A stretch of DNA of 64,000 bases. Origin: Clostridium sp. E02 (GTDB lineage: Bacteria; Bacillota; Clostridia; Lachnospirales; Lachnospiraceae). The notes below the pieces were generated by a model. It saw nothing but the letters and a program-made list of their open reading frames with translations, searched no databases and was not told the DNA's origin. Of the stretch, positions 25,083 through 33,851 are shown in pieces. The translations under genes and the position numbers were made by a program. Numbering within the stretch: position 1 is the stretch's first letter; every line of letters begins with the position of its first letter. The DNA is taken from positions 124,001-188,000 of the forward strand of contig NZ_RJLQ01000001.1 in assembly GCF_003833015.1 (NCBI RefSeq), read 5' to 3'.

Positions 25083-26469
25083 CAATTACCGCCTTTCCGG
25101 CACGCCGGAATGCACGTCCTATTTCCACACGATCGGTTTCCTCATAGATTGGTTCTTTCTGGCCGCCAAGCGTAATGCTTCGCAGGTAAATATCTCTTAA
25201 ATTGCTTTTGCTTTTTGCGTTTTTAAGGTGAAGGTAGCGATTATCAGGGTTTGTGGTTGAGAAAACAATGCTTCTTTTGTGAAGCATTTCCAATGCCCTT
25301 AAATTATGGGAGGTAAAGAGTAGCTGACCCTTAGCTCCTTTCTCTAAGACAAGAAGCAATTCTCCTAAGAGATATTCGTAGATACCACTATCCAGTTCAT
25401 CGATAACCAAACACATGGAAGGGTGGTTATACACACACATTAGAACATTTAATACGGATATGATCTTAATGATTCCCTCGGATTCGTATTGAAGAGGAAT
25501 GATGATTTCCCCCCGTTTGGAAACCAATTGAATTTTATAACCAGACGAACCATTCTCCTTTAGCTGTTCACCAAAATTATGAATTCCTATGGTTAACCCT
25601 GGAATCATGGCAGATAAGACGGAATTCATCTCGGTAATGATCTGTTCCAGAAGGGAAAAAGATTCTTTCCCAATGATGGTTGGTTCGTCCAGCTGAACAT
25701 ACAAATCTCCTTTTGCAACCGTTTGCCCCAGATTTAGACGAAACGCAAAAGGAAGAACAAAATCCTTTCCGATAGCACCGGAATGAGCATTTGAAATCAC
25801 AAACAGGTTATAGCTGGAATACTCGTAGAGCGTTTTTATTAACCTGGAATAATCCAAAGCCGTGTTTTCCGGTACCGATAAAAAGACGTGTCTTCCTTCG
25901 GATCCAAACAAAAAGGATTGGTTGTTTTTTTGGGACAGTTTTCTGGCAACTCTTAAATTAATAAAAGTTTCGTCGTTGTGTTTTACCAATTCCTCGAACC
26001 GGTATTTCGGAGTAAAAATAGGACCTTCATTCGAGGGAGAATAATCAAGAAGCGTTTTTTTACTGTTAAATTTAGTGCCATTATATAGAGAAGAACTTAA
26101 GGTTTCTCTTGCGATCTCCAGTTTTCGTTCTGACGATCTTTTGAGCGTGACTCCATACTCGGCAAGCACAGTGGTTTCAGAAGAGTCCACGCTGAATTTA
26201 ACTATGATCTGACTGGATTTGGTATCTTCACTTAAATAGTGAACAGTATCGTCTGGCAGAGATTTTCCGGTCATCAAAAACTGCATTAATTCCATTGCTT
26301 CGATGACAGCAGTTTTACCAGAACCGTTCTGTCCGTAGATGCCCAGAATGTCGGCTTCCTGACTATGATATTTTTTATCAAGGAAAGAGGGCATATCTAT
26401 TTTTCCATACCGAGTATTTTTGATTCCGTATAACTCGATTTCGCTAATGCGTACTGTAGTCCCATTCAT
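25066..26469 (-). CDS. AAA/ABC-type ATPase related to OLD/RloA/AriA proteins
   Basis: A 467-residue ATPase of the SMC/Rad50-like clade. Walker A is IYGQNGSGKT (about residues 44-53). The signature-like YESEGIIKIISVL lies near 330, Walker B MCLVIDELDSGIYEYLLGELL about 360-380, and switch His in LLFTSHN. A roughly 270-residue insertion separates Walker A from Walker B. The gene begins with an AAGGG-type ribosome site and is immediately followed by an overlapping TOPRIM-like gene. This is the organisation of two-gene anti-phage systems, but the same ATPase family also appears beside unrelated genes. No other mobile or defence genes are nearby. Confidence 0.75.
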   Translation of the reverse strand: MNGTTVRISEIELYGIKNTRYGKIDMPSFLDKKYHSQEADILGIYGQNGSGKTAVIEAMELMQFLMTGKSLPDDTVHYLSEDTKSSQIIVKFSVDSSETTVLAEYGVTLKRSSERKLEIARETLSSSLYNGTKFNSKKTLLDYSPSNEGPIFTPKYRFEELVKHNDETFINLRVARKLSQKNNQSFLFGSEGRHVFLSVPENTALDYSRLIKTLYEYSSYNLFVISNAHSGAIGKDFVLPFAFRLNLGQTVAKGDLYVQLDEPTIIGKESFSLLEQIITEMNSVLSAMIPGLTIGIHNFGEQLKENGSSGYKIQLVSKRGEIIIPLQYESEGIIKIISVLNVLMCVYNHPSMCLVIDELDSGIYEYLLGELLLVLEKGAKGQLLFTSHNLRALEMLHKRSIVFSTTNPDNRYLHLKNAKSKSNLRDIYLRSITLGGQKEPIYEETDRVEIGRAFRRAGKAVIDDLQN

Positions 26470-26563
26470 TTTAAGCCCTTCCTTTTCTCATGCTCAATGG
26501 ATCACATTTCATATGGTTTTATTTTATTATGTGCAGAGAATGGGAGGAAATACACAAGAATAA

Positions 26564-27286
26564 TCATAAAATTTGAGATATAAATTGTTTGGTACGATCT
26601 TCTTTTGGATGATTAAAGATCTCATCCGGTGTCCCCTCTTCAATTATAGAACCTTCATCCATGTAGACAACCCGGTCGGCTACTTCTTTGGCAAATCCCA
26701 TTTCGTGGGTAACGATTACCATAGTCATTCCATCGTCAGCCAATTTTTTCATGACTCTTAATACTTCCCCTACTAACTCTGGATCCAGAGCAGAAGTTGG
26801 TTCATCAAATAGCATGATCTTAGGATTCATAGCCAGTGCTCTGGCAATTGCAACCCGTTGTTTCTGACCTCCAGATATCATGGAAGGATAGGTATCTGCT
26901 TTTTCTTTCATATCTACCTGATCCAGTAGTTTTAAGGCTTTTTCTTTCGCCTTATGAACGGGGATTTTTTTAACCTGAATCATACCTTCCGTTACATTTC
27001 CAAGAATTGACATATGGGGAAATAAATGAAAATGTTGAAAAACCATTCCCATTTCCTGTCTCACCATGGGAAGTATTTTACTTTTGGCTTTGATTACTTT
27101 CCCATCGATGGAAATCGTGCCTTTTTGGGCCTTTTCTAAGAAATTCAGACAACGAAGCAATGTACTTTTGCCGGATCCGCTGGAACCGATAATGACCACC
27201 ACTTCGTTTTCTTCCACCGAAAAATTAATATCATGTAATACTTGGTTTTTGCCAAACCATTTATTCATTCCACTGACTGTTATCAT
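26564..27286 (-). CDS. Polar amino acid ABC transporter ATP-binding protein (GlnQ type)
   Basis: A 240-residue ATPase with Walker [18 protein letters not shown] loop [10 protein letters not shown], signature [15 protein letters not shown], Walker [13 protein letters not shown] and switch His VTHEMGFA. These are near-diagnostic for the polar amino acid uptake family. It is the third gene of a three-gene importer. Its start lies two bases after the permease stop. The amino acid cannot be chosen from sequence; glutamine, arginine and cystine systems all look like this. Confidence 0.94.
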   Translation of the reverse strand: MITVSGMNKWFGKNQVLHDINFSVEENEVVVIIGSSGSGKSTLLRCLNFLEKAQKGTISIDGKVIKAKSKILPMVRQEMGMVFQHFHLFPHMSILGNVTEGMIQVKKIPVHKAKEKALKLLDQVDMKEKADTYPSMISGGQKQRVAIARALAMNPKIMLFDEPTSALDPELVGEVLRVMKKLADDGMTMVIVTHEMGFAKEVADRVVYMDEGSIIEEGTPDEIFNHPKEDRTKQFISQIL

Positions 27287-27288
27287 AA

Positions 27289-27963
27289 TTATCCCTCCGA
27301 ACCTTTATAATCACTAACATTTAATCTCTTTTCCAAAAGATTGGCAATAAGAGTTAAGATAGAAGTTAACAACAGATAATAGATTGCTGCAATACTAAGC
27401 ATCTCCATCAGCCTGTAATTAGAAGAACCAAGCTGCCGGGCATAAAGTAGTAATTCTGGTATGGCGACTGCGCTGGCGAGGGAGGAATCTTTTAATGCGA
27501 TAATCAGCTGATTGCTCAGAGGAGGAATAGCACGTTTTAATGCTTGCGGAAGTATGATCCGCCGCATGACCTTTCCATCAGTCATACCAAGTGAAAGCCC
27601 CGCTTCCTTTTGTCCCCGGTCAACTCCCTGAATGGCTCCTCTAAATATCTCTGCTATGTATGCACCATTATGAAAACCGAGTGCCAGAAAGGCAGAAGAA
27701 AAATTTCCAAGTCTGATGAGGTTGACAAGTCCAAAGTATATCATCAAAAGCTGTAGCAGAAGAGGGGTTCCACGAATGATCCAGATATAAACTCTGGCAG
27801 AAATACTAAGTGCTTTGTATTTGGAAATCCGCATCAAGGCCAAAATAAGACCCAGTATAATACCGATACCAATTCCCATAACTGTGATGCAGACTGTCAT
27901 CTTTGCTGCATTTAAAAAGGAGAGGAAATACTGAGGTATTACTGTAAAGTCCCATACTCCCAT
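27289..27963 (-). CDS. Polar amino acid ABC transporter permease
   Basis: A 224-residue membrane protein with four to five helices and the His/Glu/Gln-type permease segment [20 protein letters not shown], followed by [19 protein letters not shown]. It forms a homodimeric pore. It lies 18 bases downstream of the binding-lipoprotein gene and directly upstream of the ATPase gene. Start ATG at 27963 follows AAAGGAGG. Full length for the family. Confidence 0.94.
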   Translation of the reverse strand: MGVWDFTVIPQYFLSFLNAAKMTVCITVMGIGIGIILGLILALMRISKYKALSISARVYIWIIRGTPLLLQLLMIYFGLVNLIRLGNFSSAFLALGFHNGAYIAEIFRGAIQGVDRGQKEAGLSLGMTDGKVMRRIILPQALKRAIPPLSNQLIIALKDSSLASAVAIPELLLYARQLGSSNYRLMEMLSIAAIYYLLLTSILTLIANLLEKRLNVSDYKGSEG

Positions 27964-27981
27964 GTTGTACCGCCTCCTTTA

Positions 27982-28770
27982 TTATTCAACCGTAATATCA
28001 ACTCCGTCAAGCCATTTGACGCTGATTTCTTTCAGGGTTCCATCTTCCCGCATCTCTTTTAATATTTCATTGATGCGATTTAATAGTGTTTGATCATCTT
28101 TATTAAAAGCAATCCCCATCTTCTCAAGCCTTAATAAATGATCTGCCATCATAAGGTCATCGCCACCGGATAATTTCTTCATTGCGGAGAGAGCAACCAG
28201 ACGATCAGTAATGACACCGTCTACTCTGCCGTTAATTAATTCCAACAAAGTTGCATTATCATCCTGGTAATAACTGACATCGGCATTTAATGCTTCGGCA
28301 TCCTGGACAAAGTTAGTACCAGTTGCAACGGCTATCTTTTTATCTGCCATCTCATCGGCTTTAGTAATATTAGAATCTTTTCGTACAAATAGCTGAGCTC
28401 CGGAATAGTAGTATGGATCTGTAAAATCAACGACTTCCGATCGTTTGTCTGTGATTGCCATACTGCCAAGGATTGCATCGTAGCGCTTGTTACGAAGTCC
28501 CTCCACTAGTCCATCCCAGTCAGATGTTACATAATCCAGTTTCACTCCCAATCTTTTTGCTATTTCTTTTCCCACATCTACATCAAATCCTACGACTTGA
28601 TCTTCCTCCATATAATTAAACGGGGGATATCCGCCGCTTCCAACGACGGTTAAAGTACCGTTTTCTTTCACTCTTGTAAGGGCATCTGTGGATTTATTGC
28701 CACAGGCAGTCAAAGCAGTAATAATTGCAATCATGGTTCCAAATATCACAATTTTTTTTTGAAAGTTCAT
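27982..28770 (-). CDS. Polar amino acid ABC transporter substrate-binding lipoprotein
   Basis: A 262-residue lipoprotein; the signal peptide ends ITALTACGNK, giving lipidated Cys23. The family-3 binding-protein fold is clear: LTVVGSGGYPPFNY, VGFDVDVGKEIAKRLG, DWDGLVEGLRNKRYDAILG, the SMAITDKRSEVVDFTDPYY ligand-binding run, and the second-lobe KKIAVATGTNF. It is the first gene of the operon. The promoter region carries an 11-bp perfect inverted repeat at 28795-28826, which suggests repression by a dimeric regulator. Ligand unknown. Confidence 0.93.
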   Translation of the reverse strand: MNFQKKIVIFGTMIAIITALTACGNKSTDALTRVKENGTLTVVGSGGYPPFNYMEEDQVVGFDVDVGKEIAKRLGVKLDYVTSDWDGLVEGLRNKRYDAILGSMAITDKRSEVVDFTDPYYYSGAQLFVRKDSNITKADEMADKKIAVATGTNFVQDAEALNADVSYYQDDNATLLELINGRVDGVITDRLVALSAMKKLSGGDDLMMADHLLRLEKMGIAFNKDDQTLLNRINEILKEMREDGTLKEISVKWLDGVDITVE

Positions 28771-28794
28771 AAGGTCTCCTTCTTTTTTGATTTA

Positions 28795-28826
28795 CTGACA
28801 ACTTTATAATAACACAAAGTTGTCAG
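28795..28826 (-). promoter_or_regulatory. Perfect inverted-repeat operator overlapping the amino acid ABC promoter
   Basis: CTGACAACTTT and its exact complement AAAGTTGTCAG are separated by 10 bases. On the minus strand the likely promoter (TTGTTC, 17 bp, TATTAT) overlaps both arms, so bound protein would block polymerase. No adjacent regulator obviously matches. Confidence 0.65.
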
Positions 28827-28865
28827 ATGAACAAGGAAAATATTACCTCTTTTGCTGAGTCCAAT

Positions 28866-28906
28866 CAAAAAAGCCCTCTTTCCCAAGGGGGAAAGAAAGC
28901 TTTTTG
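28866..28906 (-). terminator. Terminator of the GntR/TrkA_C regulator gene
   Basis: CTTTCCC/GGGAAAG core stem with outer AAAGC/GCTTT pairs, ending in a T run on the minus strand. It lies 12 bases beyond the stop of the regulator gene. Confidence 0.75.
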
Positions 28907-28917
28907 TGAGTAATAAT

Positions 28918-29550
28918 TTATGAATCTATGGTTCCTGTAATAAATGCATTGACCGCGCTGACAGAGCTGATATCTCCTACATAGATAATAACGTCATCTT
29001 TTTTAAGTACCATGTAAGGACCTGGAGATAGAATAATATGAGCGGCTCTTCGAATGGCAATGACAGTGGCTCTCGTTTCCTGCCAGAAATTCAACTCCGC
29101 CAGGGTACATCCAATAAGCGGAGATCCATCTATAATTTCAGTCTGATAATTTTCAAAAGGAGTGCTTTCTAGATAATTACAATCATCCTGGGTTATGGAG
29201 TTGGCCAGCTTAATGATCTGATGATTGACCTCTTCCTGCTTCTTGATCAATTCGCTTAATCGTTTTTTGATAAACCTGGGATTGTTTTCCGATCCAAACC
29301 GATCAATATAAATCTTTGCCTTCTCTTTTGAAAGAACAATAGTACCACTGTTTTGCTTAATGGTAACGATCTCCATATCGGATAACAGTTTCATTGATTT
29401 TCGAATCGTTTCTGGAGAGACTCCGTATTCGGATGCCATCACCGAACGTCCATATATTTTTGAGTTTTCCGGCAAGTCTCCGTTTGCAATTCTGGATGCA
29501 ATATTCATTGCGATCCTGGCATAGATTGGAATTACGACATCATTTTCCAA
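28918..29550 (-). CDS. GntR-type regulator with C-terminal TrkA_C (RCK_C) domain
   Basis: A 210-residue protein with two domains. The N-terminal winged helix-turn-helix (about 5-75) has PIYARIAMNIASRIANGDLP and YGVSPETIRKSMKLLSDMEI. The RCK_C/TrkA_C domain (about 120-205) has LIGCTLAELNFWQETRATVIAIRR and GPYMVLKKDDVIIYVGD. RCK_C domains bind small ligands such as cyclic di-AMP or ions in K+ transporters, so this repressor may sense such a signal. It is divergent from the Ca2+-type ATPase gene. A palindrome over its own promoter at 29585-29600 suggests autoregulation. Role in ion homeostasis is inferred. Confidence 0.88.
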   Translation of the reverse strand: MENDVVIPIYARIAMNIASRIANGDLPENSKIYGRSVMASEYGVSPETIRKSMKLLSDMEIVTIKQNSGTIVLSKEKAKIYIDRFGSENNPRFIKKRLSELIKKQEEVNHQIIKLANSITQDDCNYLESTPFENYQTEIIDGSPLIGCTLAELNFWQETRATVIAIRRAAHIILSPGPYMVLKKDDVIIYVGDISSVSAVNAFITGTIDS

Positions 29551-29584
29551 AATTCATATCACCTTTCGTTTTAATTTATATTAG

Positions 29585-29600
29585 AATTATACGTGTAATT
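29585..29600. promoter_or_regulatory. Palindromic operator of the GntR/TrkA_C regulator
   Basis: AATTATACGTGTAATT is a 16-bp near-perfect palindrome (one mismatched pair) with a TATAC core like GntR-family sites. It contains the minus-strand TATAAT about 40 bases upstream of the regulator start. Confidence 0.6.
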
Positions 29601-29814
29601 GTATCATTATTTTACAAAAAAGCAAATTATTCATCCATATTTTTTCTGGATTTTTTTAAAAAGTACTAAAAATCTATAATATTTTACATAAATTACCAAT
29701 ATTTATTTATTATGTACATTGAAAGACTTTATCTTTTTTTATTTTGGGTAATAATAATCGTAGAAATGCAGTCAAAGAAATCTATTGGATCAATTGTTAG
29801 ATTGGAGGTGTGAT

Positions 29815-32424
29815 ATGGAACAATGGTATCAAAAAAGTGACATACAAATACAAAGGGAGCTTCATACTTCAAAAAACGGATTGACGCTACCAGAGGCAGC
29901 TAAAATTCTACTGGAAAAGGGAGAAAATAAACTGGAGGATACGAAAAAAAAAGGTACACTTCAGGTTTTTTTAGAACAGTTTAAGGATCTTTTGGTGATA
30001 ATTCTTGTTATCGCAGCTGTGATTTCACTATATTCTGGCAATAAGGAAAGCACCTTGGTAATTGGAGTCGTAATTATTCTAAATGCCATTTTAGGCACAG
30101 TGCAACATTTAAAAGCAGAAAAGTCTCTGGATAGTCTAAAAGCCATGTCATCCCCAGCAGCCAAAGTGATGCGGCAGGGTAAAAAAATTGAAGTTGATAC
30201 CAAGGAACTGGTTCCTGGTGATCTTTTATTATTGGAAGCAGGGGATCTGGTAGCAGCGGACGGTAGAATTTTAAAGAATTACTCCCTACAGGTCAATGAA
30301 AGTTCCATAACGGGAGAATCTACCAATGTGGAAAAGGAAGATGGTAATTTGGTAGGGGAATTATCTCTTTTGGATCGGACCAATATGGTGTACTCTGGGA
30401 GTCTTGTCACATATGGAAGAGCAGATGTCATTGTAACGGAAACGGGGATGAATACAGAGATTGGAAAAATCGCGCGTTTGATGAATGAGACAGAGGAAAA
30501 GAAAACACCTTTGCAGATTAGTCTGGAGCAATTTTCTGGTAGACTGGCCATTGGAGTGATCGGAATCAGCATTCTTGTATTTATGCTTAGTTTATATCGA
30601 AAAATGCCAATCATAGATTCTCTTATGTTTGCAGTTGCATTAGCAGTGGCCGCCATTCCGGAGGCTCTGGGCTCCATAGTAACCATAGTACAAGCCATGG
30701 GGACTCAGAAAATGGCAAAGGAGCACGCCGTTGTGAAGGAATTAAAGGCGGTGGAGAGTCTGGGCAGTGTTTCCGTAATCTGTTCCGATAAAACAGGCAC
30801 TCTTACCCAGAATCGGATGACGGTTCAGGAAATATATATCGATCATAAAATTTTCCTTCCAGAAGAATTGGATCTTAAAAATCAACTGCATCGGTATCTT
30901 CTTTATGATGCAGTGTTGACCAATGATTCTGCCATTGTTACTGGAAAGGGGATGGGAGATCCCACGGAATATGCTTTGCTTGAAATGGCGCTGAAACTCT
31001 CTTTTGACTACGTTTTGATCCGGGAGATGATGAATCGAGAGGGGGAGATTCCCTTTGATTCGGACCGAAAGCTAATGAGCACTCTATATAGAATTCATGG
31101 CGTTTCGACTCTATTAACAAAGGGAGCGGTGGATGTATTGTTAGAACGCACCACCCAGATCCGTATGTCTGACGGAGTAAAAACTTTGACGGAGGCTGAC
31201 CGGAAGGGAATTTTAGATCAGAATCATAGATTTTCCGAGCAAGGACTACGTGTTCTGGGATTTGCCTATAAGGAAGTAAAAGAAAATCATTGTTTATCAT
31301 TGGAATCAGAGCAAGATTATGTATTTCTTGGCCTTGTTTCCATGATGGATCCTCCCAGAGAAGAATCTAAAGATGCGGTCCGGGATGCCAAACGTGCAGG
31401 GATACGTCCAGTTATGATTACAGGAGATCATAAAATAACCGCAACGGCTATTGCAAAGCAGATTGGCATCTTCGAAGACGGAGATATGGCTGTGACTGGA
31501 AGCCAATTAGATGCGATGACGGATGAAGAGCTGAATGATCAGATTGTTAAGATTTCTGTTTATGCAAGGGTTTCTCCTGAAAATAAAATTAGGATTGTAA
31601 AGGCATGGCAGCACAGAGGAAACGTGGTTTCTATGACTGGTGACGGTGTAAACGACGCACCGGCCCTTAAACAAGCAGATATTGGCGTTGCCATGGGAAT
31701 AACTGGGACAGAAGTTTCAAAGGATGCAGCAGCAATGATACTTATGGATGATAATTTTGCAACTATCATAAAGGCTGTTGCAAACGGACGAAATGTATAT
31801 CGAAACATCAAAAATGCTATACAGTTTTTGTTGTCAGGTAATATGGCAGGAATCCTATCTGTGCTATATACGTCGATTCTGGGCTTGCCGATTCCTTTTG
31901 CTCCTGTTCATCTTTTGTTTATGAATCTGTTGACGGATTCTCTTCCAGCAATTGCAATTGGCATGGAACCGGCAGATTTGGATCTTCTAAACAGCAAGCC
32001 AAGAAAGCCAAGTGAAGGAATTCTGACCAAAAATTTTATGATCCACCTGCTTTTACAGGGGGGAATGATAGCAGCGGCAACGATGACAGCGTTTTATATT
32101 GGTTTAAATCAGGGAAGCAATTTACTGGCCAGTACTATGGCATTTGCTACGCTGACTCTGGCTCGCTTGTTCCATGGATTTAATTTAAGGAGTAGCCATT
32201 CGATATTCTATCTGGGATTTAGAAACAATTGGTACAGTCTGGGTGCCTTTTTTACTGGGGCTTTATTCCTCAGTTTGGTATTGTTTGTTCCTTTCCTCAA
32301 ACGACTGTTTCTGGTTTCTGCACTTACGGTTAATCAGACTGGAGCGATCCTTATATTGGCATTGATTCCCACTATCTTGATACAGGGAGTAAAGTGGTTT
32401 CAAGAAAATAAAAAAAAGAGTTGA
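29815..32424 (+). CDS. P-type cation ATPase, Ca2+-transporting type
   Basis: Membrane pump of 869 residues. It has an N-terminal cation ATPase domain, an actuator domain (VNESSITGESTNVEKE) and M4 site AAIPEALGSIVTIV, with Ala where most have PEGL. Also present are phosphorylation Asp in CSDKTGTLTQNRM, hinge MTGDGVNDAPAL and M6 NLLTDSLPAIAIGMEP, then four C-terminal helices. This matches PMA1/SERCA-like bacterial calcium exporters. Start ATG 29815 follows GGAGG; a longer frame from 29785 lacks a site. It is divergent from the GntR/TrkA_C regulator. A DUF1576 gene follows 66 bases later, possibly in the same transcript. Confidence 0.93.
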   Translation: MEQWYQKSDIQIQRELHTSKNGLTLPEAAKILLEKGENKLEDTKKKGTLQVFLEQFKDLLVIILVIAAVISLYSGNKESTLVIGVVIILNAILGTVQHLKAEKSLDSLKAMSSPAAKVMRQGKKIEVDTKELVPGDLLLLEAGDLVAADGRILKNYSLQVNESSITGESTNVEKEDGNLVGELSLLDRTNMVYSGSLVTYGRADVIVTETGMNTEIGKIARLMNETEEKKTPLQISLEQFSGRLAIGVIGISILVFMLSLYRKMPIIDSLMFAVALAVAAIPEALGSIVTIVQAMGTQKMAKEHAVVKELKAVESLGSVSVICSDKTGTLTQNRMTVQEIYIDHKIFLPEELDLKNQLHRYLLYDAVLTNDSAIVTGKGMGDPTEYALLEMALKLSFDYVLIREMMNREGEIPFDSDRKLMSTLYRIHGVSTLLTKGAVDVLLERTTQIRMSDGVKTLTEADRKGILDQNHRFSEQGLRVLGFAYKEVKENHCLSLESEQDYVFLGLVSMMDPPREESKDAVRDAKRAGIRPVMITGDHKITATAIAKQIGIFEDGDMAVTGSQLDAMTDEELNDQIVKISVYARVSPENKIRIVKAWQHRGNVVSMTGDGVNDAPALKQADIGVAMGITGTEVSKDAAAMILMDDNFATIIKAVANGRNVYRNIKNAIQFLLSGNMAGILSVLYTSILGLPIPFAPVHLLFMNLLTDSLPAIAIGMEPADLDLLNSKPRKPSEGILTKNFMIHLLLQGGMIAAATMTAFYIGLNQGSNLLASTMAFATLTLARLFHGFNLRSSHSIFYLGFRNNWYSLGAFFTGALFLSLVLFVPFLKRLFLVSALTVNQTGAILILALIPTILIQGVKWFQENKKKS

Positions 32425-32490
32425 ACCTCCTTTTTAAAAATGATAAAATATTTCCGATACGAAAACTAAATACAGAAGAGAGGAAACGAC

Positions 32491-33792
32491 ATGACAGGAC
32501 AACCTTCAGTCAAATTCAGAAATTATGGTCCTTTGTCCAGACGGACGAAGTTCATGATTCTTGCCCTGGTGCCGATTTATTTTATTGTTGCAGGATTATG
32601 TCTGCAGCCGTTTGGTGGAATCTTAAAGGGTATGATTACGATCATTCAGGAACCTGATTTTCTGATAACGGATTACATTGCCATTGGCGGCATAGGAGCT
32701 GCATTTATCAATGCAGGTTTATTAGCTTTGTTTAGCATCGCGATTGTTTATTATCTAGGTATGGAGATGAGCGGCCATACCATTACTTCTTGCTTTCTCA
32801 TGTTTGGATTTTCTTTGTTTGGGAAAAATATTCTCAACATATGGTCCATTATGATGGGGATTTTTCTTTATTCTTATTATCACAAAACTTCCATAACGCG
32901 TTATATTTACGTCGGTTTTTATGGGACTTGTCTGTCCCCAGTTATCACACAAATTATGCATATTGTGAATCTTACCTTTGGGGTCCGGTTGTTGTTAAGT
33001 ATTCTTGTAGGGATGTGCATTGGATTTGTATTGCCACCGCTTTCCACACACACCCATTATGCACATAAGGGGTATTCTTTGTACAACGTAGGCTTCTCTA
33101 GCGGTATTATTGCAATAATTATAGTTTCTCTTATGAAATCCTTTGGAATTGAATCGGAAGCCAGACTGATCTGGTCCACAGGGAATAATGTCTTGTTTAC
33201 AAAACTCCTTATCTCTTTATTTTTTGGTATGGTGGTGTTTTCCTTTTTGCTATCTAATCATGTATGGAAGCGCTATATTGAAATATTAAAATCATTTGGG
33301 ATCAGTGGAACGGATTATGTAAAAAGTGAAGGCTTTTCTCCAACGCTTTTGAATATGGGGATCAATGGAATCGTATCCACAATCATTCTTTTACTGGTGG
33401 GAGGGGATTTAAACGGTCCTACCATTGGGGGGATTTTTACAATTGTAGGCTTTAGTGCAACCGGAAAACACATTCGGAATATACTCCCCATTATGATTGG
33501 GGTAATCCTTGGGGGATATTTAAAGAACTGGAGCATTACAGAACCCAGTGCACTCCTGGCTCTCTTGCTCTCCACGACCCTAGCACCAGTTGCGGGTGAG
33601 TTTGGTGTATTTGCAGGAATCTTAGCTGGATTTCTCCATTCTTCTGCCGCGTTAAATGTTGGGATTGTTTACGGAGGTATGAATCTTTATAACAATGGGT
33701 TTGCAGGTGGTTTGATTGCCACGTTTATGGTACCCGTTTTACAGTCCATACGAGATCGAAGGGCACATGCTAAAACCCATGTATCCCTATAG
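32491..33792 (+). CDS. DUF1576 family integral membrane protein
   Basis: A 433-residue protein that is almost all hydrophobic helices (about 10-12), without signal peptide or soluble domain. Recurrent Gly-rich helical segments such as GGILKGMITIIQ, LGMEMSGHTITSCF and TIGGIFTIVGFSATGKH suggest a transporter or channel. I recognise it as the clostridial DUF1576 group, which has no known function. ATG 32491 follows GAGAGG. It lies between a Ca2+-type pump and an ABC-F gene with short gaps. Any ion-transport role is inference. Confidence 0.75.
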   Translation: MTGQPSVKFRNYGPLSRRTKFMILALVPIYFIVAGLCLQPFGGILKGMITIIQEPDFLITDYIAIGGIGAAFINAGLLALFSIAIVYYLGMEMSGHTITSCFLMFGFSLFGKNILNIWSIMMGIFLYSYYHKTSITRYIYVGFYGTCLSPVITQIMHIVNLTFGVRLLLSILVGMCIGFVLPPLSTHTHYAHKGYSLYNVGFSSGIIAIIIVSLMKSFGIESEARLIWSTGNNVLFTKLLISLFFGMVVFSFLLSNHVWKRYIEILKSFGISGTDYVKSEGFSPTLLNMGINGIVSTIILLLVGGDLNGPTIGGIFTIVGFSATGKHIRNILPIMIGVILGGYLKNWSITEPSALLALLLSTTLAPVAGEFGVFAGILAGFLHSSAALNVGIVYGGMNLYNNGFAGGLIATFMVPVLQSIRDRRAHAKTHVSL

Positions 33793-33851
33793 CCAATTCA
33801 GGACAAACTGTGATAGAATAGAGGAAAATTCAGGAACAGAGGAAGAAAGCG

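Noticed and set aside
24393-26469. Direct assignment of the ATPase pair to PARIS, Gabija or a retron
   Set aside because: No reverse transcriptase or UvrD helicase is present, and effector length and motifs do not allow a confident match without profile searches.
31560-31811. Minus-strand frames inside the P-type ATPase gene, as also in pnp and the chemoreceptors
   Set aside because: They mirror conserved codons of clear genes on the other strand and lack ribosome sites.
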